From NCBI GenBank assembly GCA_017882375.1, contig JADGPP010000002.1:1-64000 (forward strand): a DNA stretch of 64,000 nucleotides, read 5' to 3'. Of the stretch, positions 45,485 to 54,340 are shown one piece after another. This DNA is from Solirubrobacteraceae bacterium. GTDB lineage: Bacteria > Actinomycetota > Thermoleophilia > Solirubrobacterales > Solirubrobacteraceae. The notes beneath the pieces were generated by a model, which saw nothing but the letters and a program-made list of their open reading frames with translations, searched no databases and was not told where the DNA came from. A program made the position numbers and the translations under genes. The number at the start of each line of letters is the position of its first letter. The stretch's first letter is position 1.

Positions 45485-46638
45485 CCGATCCGCTCGCCGT
45501 AGGCGCCGACCGCCTGCAGCACGTCGTCGATGTGGTCGCCGCCGAACTTGCGCCGGTAGGCATCGGCGAGCACGAACGCGACCATCGCCTCGCCGACGAC
45601 GCCCGCCGCGGGCACCGTGCAGGAGTCGGTGCGCTCGCGCAGCGCCTGCGCGGGCTCGTGGGTCTCGGTGTCGACCGAGCGCAGCGGCTTGGTCAGCGTC
45701 GGCAGCGGCTTCATCGCCCCGCGCACGATCAGCGGCAGGCCGTTGGTCATCCCGCCCTCCAGCCCTCCGGCGCGGTTGGTCTCGCGGTAGTAGCCGCGCT
45801 CTGTGGAGTAGTAGATCTCGTCGTGCGCCTGCGAACCGGGCAGACCGGCGACCGTGAAGGCATCGCCCAGCGATGCGCCCTTGACGGCCTGGATCGAGCA
45901 GATCGCCATCGCCAGGCGGCCGTCCATCCGCTCCTCCCAGGAGACGTGCGAGCCCAGTCCCGGCACCAGCCCGAACGCCTGCACCTCAAACACGCCGCCG
46001 AGCGACTCGTTGGCCTTGCGCAGGTCGTCGATCTCGCGCACCATCGCGCGCGTGGCATCGGCGTCCAGGCAGCGCACGGGCGAGCTGTCGGCCTCGGCGA
46101 AGTCCTCGAGCGTGAGCGCGCGCCCGGGCTCGGGAGCGTGCACGGAGGCGATCTGCACGACATGCGAGCGAACCTCCACGCCGAGTGCCCGCAGGAACGT
46201 CTTGCACAGCGCCCCTCCGGCGACGCGCGCGGCCGTCTCGCGCGCCGAGGCGCGCTCGAGGATGTTGCGCACGTCGCTGTGCTTGTACTTCTGCGTGCCC
46301 ACGAGGTCGGCGTGGCCGGGGCGCGGAAGGTGGACCTCGGCCACCTCCTGGTCGACCGGCCACGGGCTCATGCGCTCCTCCCAGTTGGCGTAGTCGCGGT
46401 TGGCGACCTGCAGGGCGATCGGGCCGCCCAGCGTGCGGCCGTGGCGGATGCCCGCGGTGACCTCGGCGGCGTCGCGCTCGATCTTCATCCGCCCGCCGCG
46501 ACCGTGGCCGAGCTGGCGGCGGGCCATGTCGCGATTGAGATCCTCGGGCGTGATCGCCAGCCCCGCCGGCAATCCCTCGACGAGACACGTCAAGCCGGGG
46601 CCGTGCGACTCGCCGGCGGTTATCAGACGGAGCGTCAC
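45472..46638 (-). CDS. aroC: chorismate synthase
   Basis: 388 aa: MTLRLITAGESHGPGLTCLVEGLPAG, MARRQLGHGRGGRMKIERD, PRPGHADLVGTQKYKHSDVRNILERASARETAARVAGGA, EGGMTNGLPLIVRGAMKPLPTL. FMN-dependent enzyme that makes chorismate from EPSP; final shikimate step. GTG start. It begins 30 nt after the PilP-position gene, suggesting co-transcription with the pilus genes. Confidence 0.97.
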   Translation of the reverse strand: MTLRLITAGESHGPGLTCLVEGLPAGLAITPEDLNRDMARRQLGHGRGGRMKIERDAAEVTAGIRHGRTLGGPIALQVANRDYANWEERMSPWPVDQEVAEVHLPRPGHADLVGTQKYKHSDVRNILERASARETAARVAGGALCKTFLRALGVEVRSHVVQIASVHAPEPGRALTLEDFAEADSSPVRCLDADATRAMVREIDDLRKANESLGGVFEVQAFGLVPGLGSHVSWEERMDGRLAMAICSIQAVKGASLGDAFTVAGLPGSQAHDEIYYSTERGYYRETNRAGGLEGGMTNGLPLIVRGAMKPLPTLTKPLRSVDTETHEPAQALRERTDSCTVPAAGVVGEAMVAFVLADAYRRKFGGDHIDDVLQAVGAYGERIGWPT

Positions 46639-46668
46639 GCTCCTAGCTTATTTGCTGGGCCGTCCGCC

Positions 46669-47715
46669 TCAGAGCGAGGCGCTCCACGCGGCCATGTGGG
46701 CGCGACCGATCAGAGATCGGCCGGCGAAGGCCCGGTGCTGGGCGAACACGAGCACGCCCTTGTCGGCGGAGTAGCGCATGCCGGGCAGCGCGGACAGGCC
46801 GACGCTGCGAAGCAATTGCAGCCCGGCCTTCGATTCCGCGCGGAAGATCCGGCGCGCGGCCGACGCCGACGCCTTGCTCGCGTCGATGCTCACGACCTGC
46901 AGCTGGTAGACGACGGGGGTGCCTTCCGGCGGCACGTATTCGAGTTCCTCGAGCTGCCCTGCTTTGAGGTCGATCGTCTGGCACTGCGATGCGTTGGGCA
47001 GGCAGGCGGCGCTGCCGCGCAGGATCGCTTCGCCGACGAGCGTGAACGACGCGCTCTTGCCTCCGGCCGTCACGCCGCGGAAGACCACCAGCGGCTGTGC
47101 GGTCGATGGCAGCGGCTGCTGGCGCTTGAGGTGTTCATACGGCGTCAGCGTCGGGCTGGGCGACGGTGAGCCGGCCGGCACGGCGCCGAACAGCACCGCG
47201 ACGCGGTAGACGGTCTGCTTCTTGGGCTTGCTCGGCGACGGTTTGCTTTCAGGCGTCGAGGTACCACCGCCCTGGGAGCCGGAGCTCGATTCCGAGCCCG
47301 CGCCGGGGGTCGTCGTGGAAGCGCCCGACGGGGAGGAGGAGGACGATCCCGAGCCTGCGCTCGTGCCGGCGCTCGCTTCAGAGGCTGTCGACGCGCTCGG
47401 CGCCTTGGCTCCGGGCAGCGGCGCAAAGGGGTTGCGCGACACGCCGGCGGCGCGATGCGAGGACCCGCTGGTCGTCTCGGCCACCGGCTGACCGATGTCG
47501 GTCGGCGCCTGGGTGACGGCGATGCTCGAGGCCGAGACACCCGTCGACAGCGGCGACACGGTCGAGGCGACCGGCGCCGGAGTCGAGGCCGAGCTACCAC
47601 CGCCCAGGATCGCGTAGGCCAGCGCGCCGACGAGGGCGACGCCGAGCAGGACGAGGATCGGCAGGATGCGCCGGTCGAGCAGGTCGGCCTTCAGAGAGCC
47701 GAGAAAGTCGGTCAT
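46669..47715 (-). CDS. type IV pilus accessory protein in the PilP position
   Basis: 348 aa. A cytoplasmic start with MTDFLGSLKADLLDRRI, one membrane segment ILPILVLLGVALVGALAYAIL, then a long Ser/Thr/Pro/Gly-rich stretch (about 45-165), then a folded C-terminal domain with YRVAVLFGAVPAG...LKAGQLEELEYVPPEGTPVVYQLQVVSIDAS. The order M-N-O-this gene suggests a PilP-like role, but it lacks the lipobox Cys of true PilP, and I see no sequence evidence of homology. The ATG overlaps pilO by 4 nt. Confidence 0.65.
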   Translation of the reverse strand: MTDFLGSLKADLLDRRILPILVLLGVALVGALAYAILGGGSSASTPAPVASTVSPLSTGVSASSIAVTQAPTDIGQPVAETTSGSSHRAAGVSRNPFAPLPGAKAPSASTASEASAGTSAGSGSSSSSPSGASTTTPGAGSESSSGSQGGGTSTPESKPSPSKPKKQTVYRVAVLFGAVPAGSPSPSPTLTPYEHLKRQQPLPSTAQPLVVFRGVTAGGKSASFTLVGEAILRGSAACLPNASQCQTIDLKAGQLEELEYVPPEGTPVVYQLQVVSIDASKASASAARRIFRAESKAGLQLLRSVGLSALPGMRYSADKGVLVFAQHRAFAGRSLIGRAHMAAWSASL

Positions 47716-48464
47716 GGGGTCACCCTGGCGATCGCGGGAGCGGCTGGGGAGCTGGTCGAGCCGGTGCCGGAGACGGGCGTCGTGGAGGCTCCCGTGGGAG
47801 ACGCCGCGGTCGCGCCGCCGGTCAGGCTCTGCGTCGCGGGCAGCACGTACGCAGTCGCCGTGATCGTGCCCGTCAGGTGTTCGGTCGGCTTGGCGCCAAC
47901 GGGGGTCGTGCTCGTCGACGGCGACAGCTTGGTGCTCTGGATCGTCAGCAGGCGCCCGCTGACCTGCAGGCCACCCGATGTGGTCCGGGTCGTGAAGCGG
48001 TTCATCTGCTGGAACAGGTGATAGAGGTCGTTGAAGCTGCCGTTGAACACGAACGTGAAGGGCATCTGCGTGAAGCCGGCGCTGGCGACGGCCGCCGCGG
48101 GGGCGTTCGCCGTCGAGCCCGACGTGCTCGCGGCGCCCGCGCCGGTTGAGATCGAGGTGAAGTCGACGTGCTTCTGGTTGGACGCCTGCGCGAGCTGGTA
48201 GATCAGCGAGGGAACTTCCTGGCCCGCCGGCACGGCTTTGCCGAGGCTCACGATCGACGCGTACGCCGAGGAGTAGCGCACCTGATCGGCGCGTGCGCTG
48301 GCGACCTGCCCCTCGGCGCTTGCCAGCAGCGCGTTGGCGGTGGCCACCTGCGCGTTGAGCGAGGAGGCCTGCTTGCGCTCGGGCGCGACCACGAGCAGGT
48401 ACACGGCCGCGAGCATTGCAAGCGCCCCCAGTCCGATCAATACGAGACGGTCGCGACTGGTCAT
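47712..48464 (-). CDS. pilO: type IV pilus assembly protein PilO
   Basis: 250 aa bitopic protein: MTSRDRLVLIGLGALAMLAAVYLLVVAPERKQAS (short cytoplasmic start, one membrane helix), a coiled coil (NAQVATANALLASAEGQVASARADQ), then a ferredoxin-like domain with FTQMPFTFVFNGSFNDLYHLFQQMNRFT. This is the alignment-subcomplex layout. Low-complexity Thr/Ser/Gly tail. Start and stop overlap pilN and the next gene by 4 nt each. Confidence 0.85.
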   Translation of the reverse strand: MTSRDRLVLIGLGALAMLAAVYLLVVAPERKQASSLNAQVATANALLASAEGQVASARADQVRYSSAYASIVSLGKAVPAGQEVPSLIYQLAQASNQKHVDFTSISTGAGAASTSGSTANAPAAAVASAGFTQMPFTFVFNGSFNDLYHLFQQMNRFTTRTTSGGLQVSGRLLTIQSTKLSPSTSTTPVGAKPTEHLTGTITATAYVLPATQSLTGGATAASPTGASTTPVSGTGSTSSPAAPAIARVTP

Positions 48465-49240
48465 CGCCCTGCTCCCTTCTGCGAGGTGAGCTTCGCCGTC
48501 GAGCTGATCGTCGATGAGCTCGGCAGCGGATCGAAGGTGATCTGCACGGTGAACGCGGGATCGTTGCTTTCGCACTTGCCTGCCGCGCTCGAGGCGGCGC
48601 CACCCCCGCCGGACTTGGTCGAGCTCTGCAGCGCAACGCCGCTGACGCCGTCGATCAGGCGCAGGCGCTGGAGTGTCAGAGCCACCTCCTGCTGACTGGT
48701 CGCGCAACCGCTGAGAGTGAAAGTGGGAACGCTCCCCGGCGGCGTGGCCGAGGTGGCCGTGACACCGGCGGCGCCTGCTGCGGCCGAGGCCGCCGACGCC
48801 GCGGAGGAGGAGGATGAACCGCCGGAGGTCGACGGCGTGGACGCAGCGGAGGTGGACGTCGGGCCGACCGTGCCGTCCAGCGACGCGATCGCGGCGTCAC
48901 GCGGCAGCACGCGCCCGAGCTCGTGGAACGCATGCGCCCAGTCAAAGCGCGCGTCGACGAGATCCGACACGGCCTGCAGGCGCTGCTGGCGCAGCGCGGC
49001 GAAGCTCGTGTACGGCGCCAGCTGCGCGACCTCGGCCTGCGCGCTCTGAGCGCGCGCGGTCAGCGACGCGGCCTGCGCGCGGCGGCTGGAGACCTGATGG
49101 TGGGCGATGCCGTACAGCAGCGCGAGGATCGCCAGCCCGCCGAGGATCGCGAGCACCGCGTAGGCGCCGCCACCGGAGCGACCCGCACCGGGCGTCGGGC
49201 CCGAACGGCTTTCCGACGGGATCAGGTTGACGGCCCTCAT
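48461..49240 (-). CDS. pilN: type IV pilus assembly protein PilN
   Basis: 259 aa. MRAVNLIPSESR is the conserved cytoplasmic tip that docks into PilM; one membrane helix (AYAVLAILGGLAILALLYGIAHH) follows, then a coiled coil and a periplasm-side domain. A Ser/Ala-rich insert at about 125-165 splits the domain. GVALQSSTKSGGGGAASS and similar tracts are also low complexity. Overlaps pilM by 4 nt. Confidence 0.87.
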   Translation of the reverse strand: MRAVNLIPSESRSGPTPGAGRSGGGAYAVLAILGGLAILALLYGIAHHQVSSRRAQAASLTARAQSAQAEVAQLAPYTSFAALRQQRLQAVSDLVDARFDWAHAFHELGRVLPRDAAIASLDGTVGPTSTSAASTPSTSGGSSSSSAASAASAAAGAAGVTATSATPPGSVPTFTLSGCATSQQEVALTLQRLRLIDGVSGVALQSSTKSGGGGAASSAAGKCESNDPAFTVQITFDPLPSSSTISSTAKLTSQKGAGR

Positions 49241-50526
49241 CGGGGCGCCTCCTCGCAGGCAAGCCCGGCGGCCACCGACAGGCGGTTGGTGGAGACCTTG
49301 CCGGCCAAGCCGGCGTCGGCCACGCCGACCGAGTCGCTGCGCACCTCGAAGCCCAGCGAGGCCTGCAGCGCCTCGGCGAAGCCGGGTAGGTCCAGCGCAG
49401 CGCCGCTGAGCACCACGTGGGAGACCTGGCCGCCTTCCTCTTGGGAACGGTAGAAGTCAAGTGAGTTGCGCACCTCGCCGGAGATCTCGCGGACGCCGTT
49501 CTCGAGCACGGCGCGCACGTCTGCGTCGGAGTCCGGCGTCGCCGGCTGCGACCCGGGCTCGCGCGCCTGTATGGCGGCGGCGATCGTCTCGGAGTAGCCC
49601 ATCGCGATCTCGCGTGCTTCATGGTCCTCGGGGCTGAGCGCAACGTCAGGCTCAGCCGAGGCATCGGGCTGCGGCGACTCGCTGGCCGCCTCGGGCTTGG
49701 CGAGCGCGATCGTCGCGGGCTCGACGGCGGGCGCGGAGAGATCGACCCCGTTTAGCAACGTGCGCGCCTGTTCCACGGCAATGCCTCGACGCTCGGCGAT
49801 CTCGCCGGCCATCGACTCCAGTCCGCCGCCGACGACGCGAGTGAAGCGACAGATCGTCCCGTCGGCGATCGCCAGGTTGGTGAGGCCGTCGACGTTCAGA
49901 TAGAGCACCCGGCCCTCCTGGTCTTCGACGCGGTGATGCAGCGAGCGGATCAGGGCGAAGGCCGACAGATCGATGCCCTCGGGCGTGAGTCCGGCGCCGC
50001 GCAGCGCGGCGAGCAGCTTCTCGACCATGTCGCGCTGAGCGGCCACGAGCACGACCCGCTGGCGCGGGCCCGCGGGAGTGTCGATGATTCCGAGGGGGTG
50101 AAAATCGAGCACGGCGCTGTTCAGCGGCATCGGCACCTGGTCCTGCGCCTGGAAGCGCACGACGGCCGCGAGCTCCTTGCGATCGGTCACCGGGGGCAGC
50201 TCGAGCGTGCGCATGACTGTCCGCTGGTTGGCGATGCCCACGCGGACGCGCTTGCCGAGCTGGTTCTCGGCGAACAGCTCGCGCAACGCCTCGCTGAGCG
50301 CGTCCTGATCGACGACCTCGCCCTCACGGACGACGTCGGAGCCGAGCGGCATGGCCGCGGCGCGTTCGGCGAGGATCGAGCCGTTGACGCGCGCCTTGAC
50401 GGCGGCGATCAGACCCGGCTGGACGTCCAGGCCGACGACGTCTGCGCCGGGGCGCCCGCCGAGCTTCAGGTCAGCGAGCCGGCCGAGCTTCAAGTTGGGG
50501 ATAGATGGCATCTTTACGGGGGTCAT
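49237..50526 (-). CDS. pilM: type IV pilus assembly protein PilM
   Basis: 429 aa actin-like (FtsA-like) ATPase of the inner-membrane platform: DVVGLDVQPGLIAAVKA, RVRVGIANQRTVMRTLELPPVTDRKELAAVVRFQAQDQVPMPLNSAVLDF, VLYLNVDGLTNLAIADG and HVVLSGAALDLPGFAEAL. It binds the PilN tip. An acidic Glu/Pro/Ala-rich insert near residues 265-310 is not part of the fold. Heads the M-N-O-P run; start 75 nt from the pilD stop. Confidence 0.92.
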   Translation of the reverse strand: MTPVKMPSIPNLKLGRLADLKLGGRPGADVVGLDVQPGLIAAVKARVNGSILAERAAAMPLGSDVVREGEVVDQDALSEALRELFAENQLGKRVRVGIANQRTVMRTLELPPVTDRKELAAVVRFQAQDQVPMPLNSAVLDFHPLGIIDTPAGPRQRVVLVAAQRDMVEKLLAALRGAGLTPEGIDLSAFALIRSLHHRVEDQEGRVLYLNVDGLTNLAIADGTICRFTRVVGGGLESMAGEIAERRGIAVEQARTLLNGVDLSAPAVEPATIALAKPEAASESPQPDASAEPDVALSPEDHEAREIAMGYSETIAAAIQAREPGSQPATPDSDADVRAVLENGVREISGEVRNSLDFYRSQEEGGQVSHVVLSGAALDLPGFAEALQASLGFEVRSDSVGVADAGLAGKVSTNRLSVAAGLACEEAPR

Positions 50527-50601
50527 GGTCTAGGGCGAGCGGGGCACTCGCAGGTCCCGTATCGGCGCGACGACCGGCGCGCTTTAGGGCTGCGTGCGCT
50601 G

Positions 50602-51354
50602 CTACAGGAAGTGGTTGACATAAAGGTCGATCAGCGGCTGACCGGCGAACACCCCGACGAGCGCTCCGAGCGCGAGGAACGGGCCGAACGGGACCGCCGT
50701 CTTGCGCCCTTGCGACGCGCCCTTCTCGGCGATGATCATCACGCCGACGAGCACGCCGGCGAGCAGCGCCACGAGGATCGCCGGTGCGACCGCGCGGCCG
50801 AGAAACAGGCCCATGACGCCGGCGAGCTTGACGTCGCCCATGCCCATCCCGCCGGGATAGGCCAGCGCGGCCAGCAGCAGCAGTCCGCCTGCGCCAGCTC
50901 CGGCGATCAGCCGTTCGGGCTCGCCGGCCGGATCGAGCGCCAGCCCGATCGCGAGAGCAAGCACCGCGCCGAGCGCGGTCAGTCGGTTGGGGATGATCCG
51001 GTGCTCGAGGTCGATCAGCGCAGCAGGGACCACGAGCAGGATCAGCGCGACGCTGAGAGCGACGCCGGACGCGGAGGTGTGCGCCAGCACGGCGCCGACG
51101 CACAGCGCTGCGGTGAGCACCTCGACGAGCGGGTAGCGCAGGGATATCGGCGCGGCACAGCTGCGACAGCGCCCGCGCAGCAGCAGCCACGAGAGGATCG
51201 GGATGTTGTCGTAGGGCTTCACCGGCGTGCCGCACTTCGGGCAATGCGAGGCCGGCGAGATCAGTGACTCGTGGCGCGGCAGCCTGTAGGAGACGACGTT
51301 CAAGAACGAGCCGACGATCGCGCCCAGTACGCCTGCGAAGGTGATGGCCTCCAT
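50602..51354 (-). CDS. pilD: prepilin peptidase PilD
   Basis: 250 aa. N-terminal GAIVGSFLNVVSYRLPRHESLISPASHCPKCGTPVKPYDNIPILSWLLLRGRCRSCAAPISLRYP has the four-Cys methyltransferase-type zinc site (CPKC...CRSC). Aspartates of the protease are in DLEHRIIPNRLT and GMGMGDVKLAG. Seven to eight membrane segments. It cleaves the pilin leader before Phe and methylates the new N-terminus. The ATG at 51354 is preferred to an upstream in-frame start at 51396. Confidence 0.95.
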   Translation of the reverse strand: MEAITFAGVLGAIVGSFLNVVSYRLPRHESLISPASHCPKCGTPVKPYDNIPILSWLLLRGRCRSCAAPISLRYPLVEVLTAALCVGAVLAHTSASGVALSVALILLVVPAALIDLEHRIIPNRLTALGAVLALAIGLALDPAGEPERLIAGAGAGGLLLLAALAYPGGMGMGDVKLAGVMGLFLGRAVAPAILVALLAGVLVGVMIIAEKGASQGRKTAVPFGPFLALGALVGVFAGQPLIDLYVNHFL

Positions 51355-51435
51355 GTGGTAATGATCGGCCGACGGGCCGGGAGGCTTGAGCCGCAACGCT
51401 CTCGCTAGCGTCAGAGCACGTCATCAAGGGCACGC

Positions 51436-51467
51436 GAAAGGGGGTGGCCATTTGGCCACCCCCTTTC
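51436..51467 (-). terminator. terminator hairpin after pilA
   Basis: Perfect 15-bp inverted repeat GAAAGGGGGTGGCCA / TGGCCACCCCCTTTC with a 2-nt spacer and TTTC at its end. Lies 46 nt past the pilA stop and separates pilA from pilD, so pilA can be expressed at a much higher level. Confidence 0.85.
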
Positions 51468-51513
51468 GTCAGACCTACGCCGAGCCTGAACAGTCAGGCG
51501 GGCGGCTCTCTAC

Positions 51514-51951
51514 CTACCAGGAGCCGGTCGCACTGCAGCCGCCTTTTCCAAGCGGCGTGCAAGTGCGTTCGACGCTTCCAGCCGTGCTTTTGAGCGTGTA
51601 AACGGCGCCGGTGCCCTTTGCGGTGGATGAGACGGTGAAGCTTTCGCTCGTGACCGCCCCGAGCCCCGCAGTCGCGGTCGTCGTGTCGTTCAGTGTGGGC
51701 TCGATTTTCTTCAGTTCGGGAAGCGTAGCTTCCGCGAAGCTGCCGTTGTGTTCACTTGCGAAGGCCTCAATCGTCGTCTGCAGGGTTCCCACCTGCGTCT
51801 TGGCGGCGGAGTCGTTGGCCTTGCTCGTCTGGCTGAGGAAGGCCGGGATGGCGATCGCGGCGAGAATGCCGATGATCAGGATGACAACCAGAAGCTCGAT
51901 AAGAGTGAAACCACCCTCATTGCTCAAGCGCTGGCGCAGTCGATATAGCAT
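51514..51951 (-). CDS. pilA: type IV major pilin (prepilin)
   Basis: 145 aa. The short leader MLYRLRQRLSNEGG ends with Gly14; cleavage before Phe15 gives FTLIELLVVILIIGILAAIAIPAFLSQ with Glu19 at +5, the classical class III signal. A polar domain follows with Cys near the C-terminus (CTPLGKGGC), which may form a disulfide. AGGAGG lies 7 nt upstream of the ATG. A long structured leader precedes it (separate entry). It has its own terminator, so it is likely monocistronic. Confidence 0.95.
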   Translation of the reverse strand: MLYRLRQRLSNEGGFTLIELLVVILIIGILAAIAIPAFLSQTSKANDSAAKTQVGTLQTTIEAFASEHNGSFAEATLPELKKIEPTLNDTTTATAGLGAVTSESFTVSSTAKGTGAVYTLKSTAGSVERTCTPLGKGGCSATGSW

Positions 51952-51976
51952 GTGAATCCTCCTAGGATCCGTTTAC

Positions 51977-52090
51977 AGAGCGCCAGCTCTTGGTCCATCG
52001 CCCGCAAGTGGCGATGCGTCCCCCGGTCGACCGGTCCGCGAGGACCGGCTTGTGAGAGCCGCCGGCTTTGCTTACACACCCCGAGGGGTG
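51977..52090 (-). promoter_or_regulatory. multi-hairpin leader of pilA, candidate cis-regulatory RNA
   Basis: The ~225 nt upstream of pilA has no gene and holds a run of stems: CACCCC/GGGGTG (52077-52090), CCGGTCC-GCGA-GGACCGG (52031-52048), CATCGCC/GGCGATG (51996-52016) and AGAGC-GCCA-GCTCT (51977-51990), and overlapping alternatives such as CCGGC/GCCGG (52045-52065). CAAAGCC occurs twice on the sense strand. The last stem ends about 20 nt before AGGAGG. I cannot match a named riboswitch. Confidence 0.5.
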
Positions 52091-52184
52091 CACTGCCTTG
52101 GCACCTCGACACTGGCTTTGTCAGCCGGTGCATCGACCTCGGCTCCTGCGATCTTTAGTTCTGCATCCCGCTTGGACGCATGCA

Positions 52185-52427
52185 CTATTCCGGCTCGGCG
52201 GAATCCTCGGTCTCGGCGACAGCCTGTGGTGTGTCCTTGAGCCACTTCCCCTGCGCATCGATGCCGGGGACGCGCACGCCGCTGCCATCGCACCACGGAC
52301 AGGTGACGCTGTTGGGCGTCCCGCCCAGGTTGGAGATCACCTTGCCGGTGCCGCGGCAGGGCATACACTCCCGCGGCCCTTGGGACTGCTCCGTTCGATC
52401 TCCGCTGTCGGTTTGCTCGCTCGCCAC
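52185..52427 (-). CDS. small zinc-ribbon-like protein with CxxCxG motifs
   Basis: 80 aa. Two DnaJ-type motifs, CMPCRGTG and CPWCDGSG, are spaced by about 15 residues; together they could bind one zinc ion. The ends are acidic and disordered (MASEQTDSGDRTEQSQGP; VAETEDSAEPE). GTG start. Small proteins of this kind are common in Thermoleophilia; the function is unknown. It is upstream of pilA on the same strand but separated by the leader, and divergent from the glycosyltransferase gene at 52454. Confidence 0.75.
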   Translation of the reverse strand: MASEQTDSGDRTEQSQGPRECMPCRGTGKVISNLGGTPNSVTCPWCDGSGVRVPGIDAQGKWLKDTPQAVAETEDSAEPE

Positions 52428-52453
52428 GAGGCGATCAGACTAGCGTTCCGCAG

Positions 52454-54340
52454 ATGAGAAGACCCGTTCGTGCACATCAGTGGGTCGCGCTGGCGGCGAT
52501 CACCGCCGCCGCGGCGGCGCTGCGGCTGATCCTGATCGGCAAGGTCGCACCGGACCCCTTCTATGACGCAGCCGTGCGCAGCATGGGGCTGTCCTGGCAC
52601 AACTTCTTCTTCGGCGCGTTCGAGCCCGGGGCGAGCGTGTCGATCGACAAGCCTCCGGTCGATCTGTGGCTGCAGGTCATCAGCGCGAAGGTGTTCGGCT
52701 TCTCCTCCACCACGCTGAAGCTTCCCGAGACCTTCGCCGGCATCGCCGCCGTGCCGCTGCTGTTCCTCGCCGTCAGGCGCATGTGGAGCACGACCGCCGG
52801 GCTGGCCGCGGCGGCGTCGCTGGCCGTCCTGCCGGTCGACGTGATCACCTCGCGCAGCGACACGATGGACTGCGTGATGATGATGCTGATCGTGCTCGCG
52901 CTGCTGTTGATCCTGCGCGCGTGCGACACGGGCCGCTCGCGCTGGCTGCTGGGCGGAGCGGCCGTGATGGGCCTGGCCTTCGATGTGAAGATCCTCGAGT
53001 CGCTGGTCGCGCTCCCGGCGCTGGCCGTGATCGCGCTGCTCGGCTTTCCGGCGCCGCGCGGGCGGCGGGTCCTGCATCTCGCGGCGGCCGGCGCGGTGTA
53101 CGTCGTCGTCGCGCTGGCGTGGCTCACGGCCACCCTGCTCGTGCCCGCGCACGACCGGCCGTGGGCGATCGGCGCGACAAACGGCAGCGCGTGGAACGCC
53201 GTGTTCGTGTTCAACGGCACCGAACGGCTCGGCGGCAAATCGCCTGAACCGCAGTTCACCGTCTACGAGCCGGGCCACAAGTACCCGGTCGCCACGCAGT
53301 CCCAGCGCGACCACATACCGATCGTCCCACCGTCGCCGACGCGCCTGCTGGCGCGCGTCGGCCCGCTCTCGGGCGAGCGCCTGGGGATGGAGCTGCTGGC
53401 CGCGCTGCTGCTCGGGATACCGGCGCTGCTGTGGGGCCTGCGCCGTCGCCGAGCCGCCGCAGATGGCGACGAGGACGAGGACGAGGCCGAGGCCGAGGAC
53501 GATCAGGCCGAGCGGCGGCTGGGGCTCGCAGTCGCCGCGGGCCTGGGCGTCTGGCTGCTCACGGGGATCGTGCTGTTCAGCCACATGGCCCGGCTGCACC
53601 CGCGCTATGTCGAGGGTCTCGTGCCCGCGGTGGCCGCGACGCTCGGCATCGGCGCTGCGTGGGCCAGTGAAGCGCGCGGGCGAGCGCGGCTGGTCGTCCT
53701 CGCGCTGAGCCTCGCGGCGGTCGTCTTCTACGGCGAGCGACTGCTCTATGGCACGTCGGTGGAGTGGTGGATCACGCTCGCCGGTGCGCTGGGCGCGCTG
53801 GCGCTGGCGGCGCTGGCGAGATGGTCGGCTGTGCCGCAGGCGCTGCGCTCGCTGATGGCGCCGTCGGGCGTGCTCGCGCTGACGCTCTGTGCAGTGCTCG
53901 CGATCTCCGTCGGCACCGACATCACATCGATCGACGGCCACGTCACCGACGCGGGCTACGTCGGCGCCCTGCCCCTGCAAGAGCAGCGCCTGGTGAGCAA
54001 CTACCTGCGCGCCCACCAGGGCAGCGCCCGCTATGAGGTGGCTGCGCAGTCGGCCACGCAGATCGGCTCGCTGATCGTGCAGGACGCGCGCCCGATCGTG
54101 ATCCTCACCAGCTACGGCGCGCGCGTGTTCACGTCGGTCGACAAGCTCAAGCGGCTGATCGCCGCCGGCGAAGTCAAGTACGCCTTCCTGAACTCCCCCT
54201 GCCCGCACCGCTTCTCGCCGAAAAACCCCGCCTGCTCTGCGCCGGCGCTGTGGATCCGCGAACACGCCACCGACGTATCGCGCAAGGCGGGGCTGGACCG
54301 CGGCAAGGTGCTCTGGCGGCTCCCCGGGGCGGCGCCGTGA
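52454..54340 (+). CDS. GT39/ArnT-like membrane glycosyltransferase
   Basis: 628 aa. About 11-12 membrane segments with the GT-C hallmark in the first extracellular loop: YDAAVRSMGLSWHNFFFGAFEPGASVSIDKPPVDLWLQ, which contains the Asp and DKPPV motif of PMT_2-type transferases. A ~160-residue soluble domain forms the C-terminus (VSNYLRAHQGSARYEVAAQSATQIGS...YAFLNSPCPHRFSP). An Asp/Glu-rich run (GDEDEDEAEAEDD) lies in a cytoplasmic loop. It would add a sugar from a lipid carrier to an extracytoplasmic acceptor. Ends by overlapping the RNase D gene (GTGA). Confidence 0.85.
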   Translation: MRRPVRAHQWVALAAITAAAAALRLILIGKVAPDPFYDAAVRSMGLSWHNFFFGAFEPGASVSIDKPPVDLWLQVISAKVFGFSSTTLKLPETFAGIAAVPLLFLAVRRMWSTTAGLAAAASLAVLPVDVITSRSDTMDCVMMMLIVLALLLILRACDTGRSRWLLGGAAVMGLAFDVKILESLVALPALAVIALLGFPAPRGRRVLHLAAAGAVYVVVALAWLTATLLVPAHDRPWAIGATNGSAWNAVFVFNGTERLGGKSPEPQFTVYEPGHKYPVATQSQRDHIPIVPPSPTRLLARVGPLSGERLGMELLAALLLGIPALLWGLRRRRAAADGDEDEDEAEAEDDQAERRLGLAVAAGLGVWLLTGIVLFSHMARLHPRYVEGLVPAVAATLGIGAAWASEARGRARLVVLALSLAAVVFYGERLLYGTSVEWWITLAGALGALALAALARWSAVPQALRSLMAPSGVLALTLCAVLAISVGTDITSIDGHVTDAGYVGALPLQEQRLVSNYLRAHQGSARYEVAAQSATQIGSLIVQDARPIVILTSYGARVFTSVDKLKRLIAAGEVKYAFLNSPCPHRFSPKNPACSAPALWIREHATDVSRKAGLDRGKVLWRLPGAAP

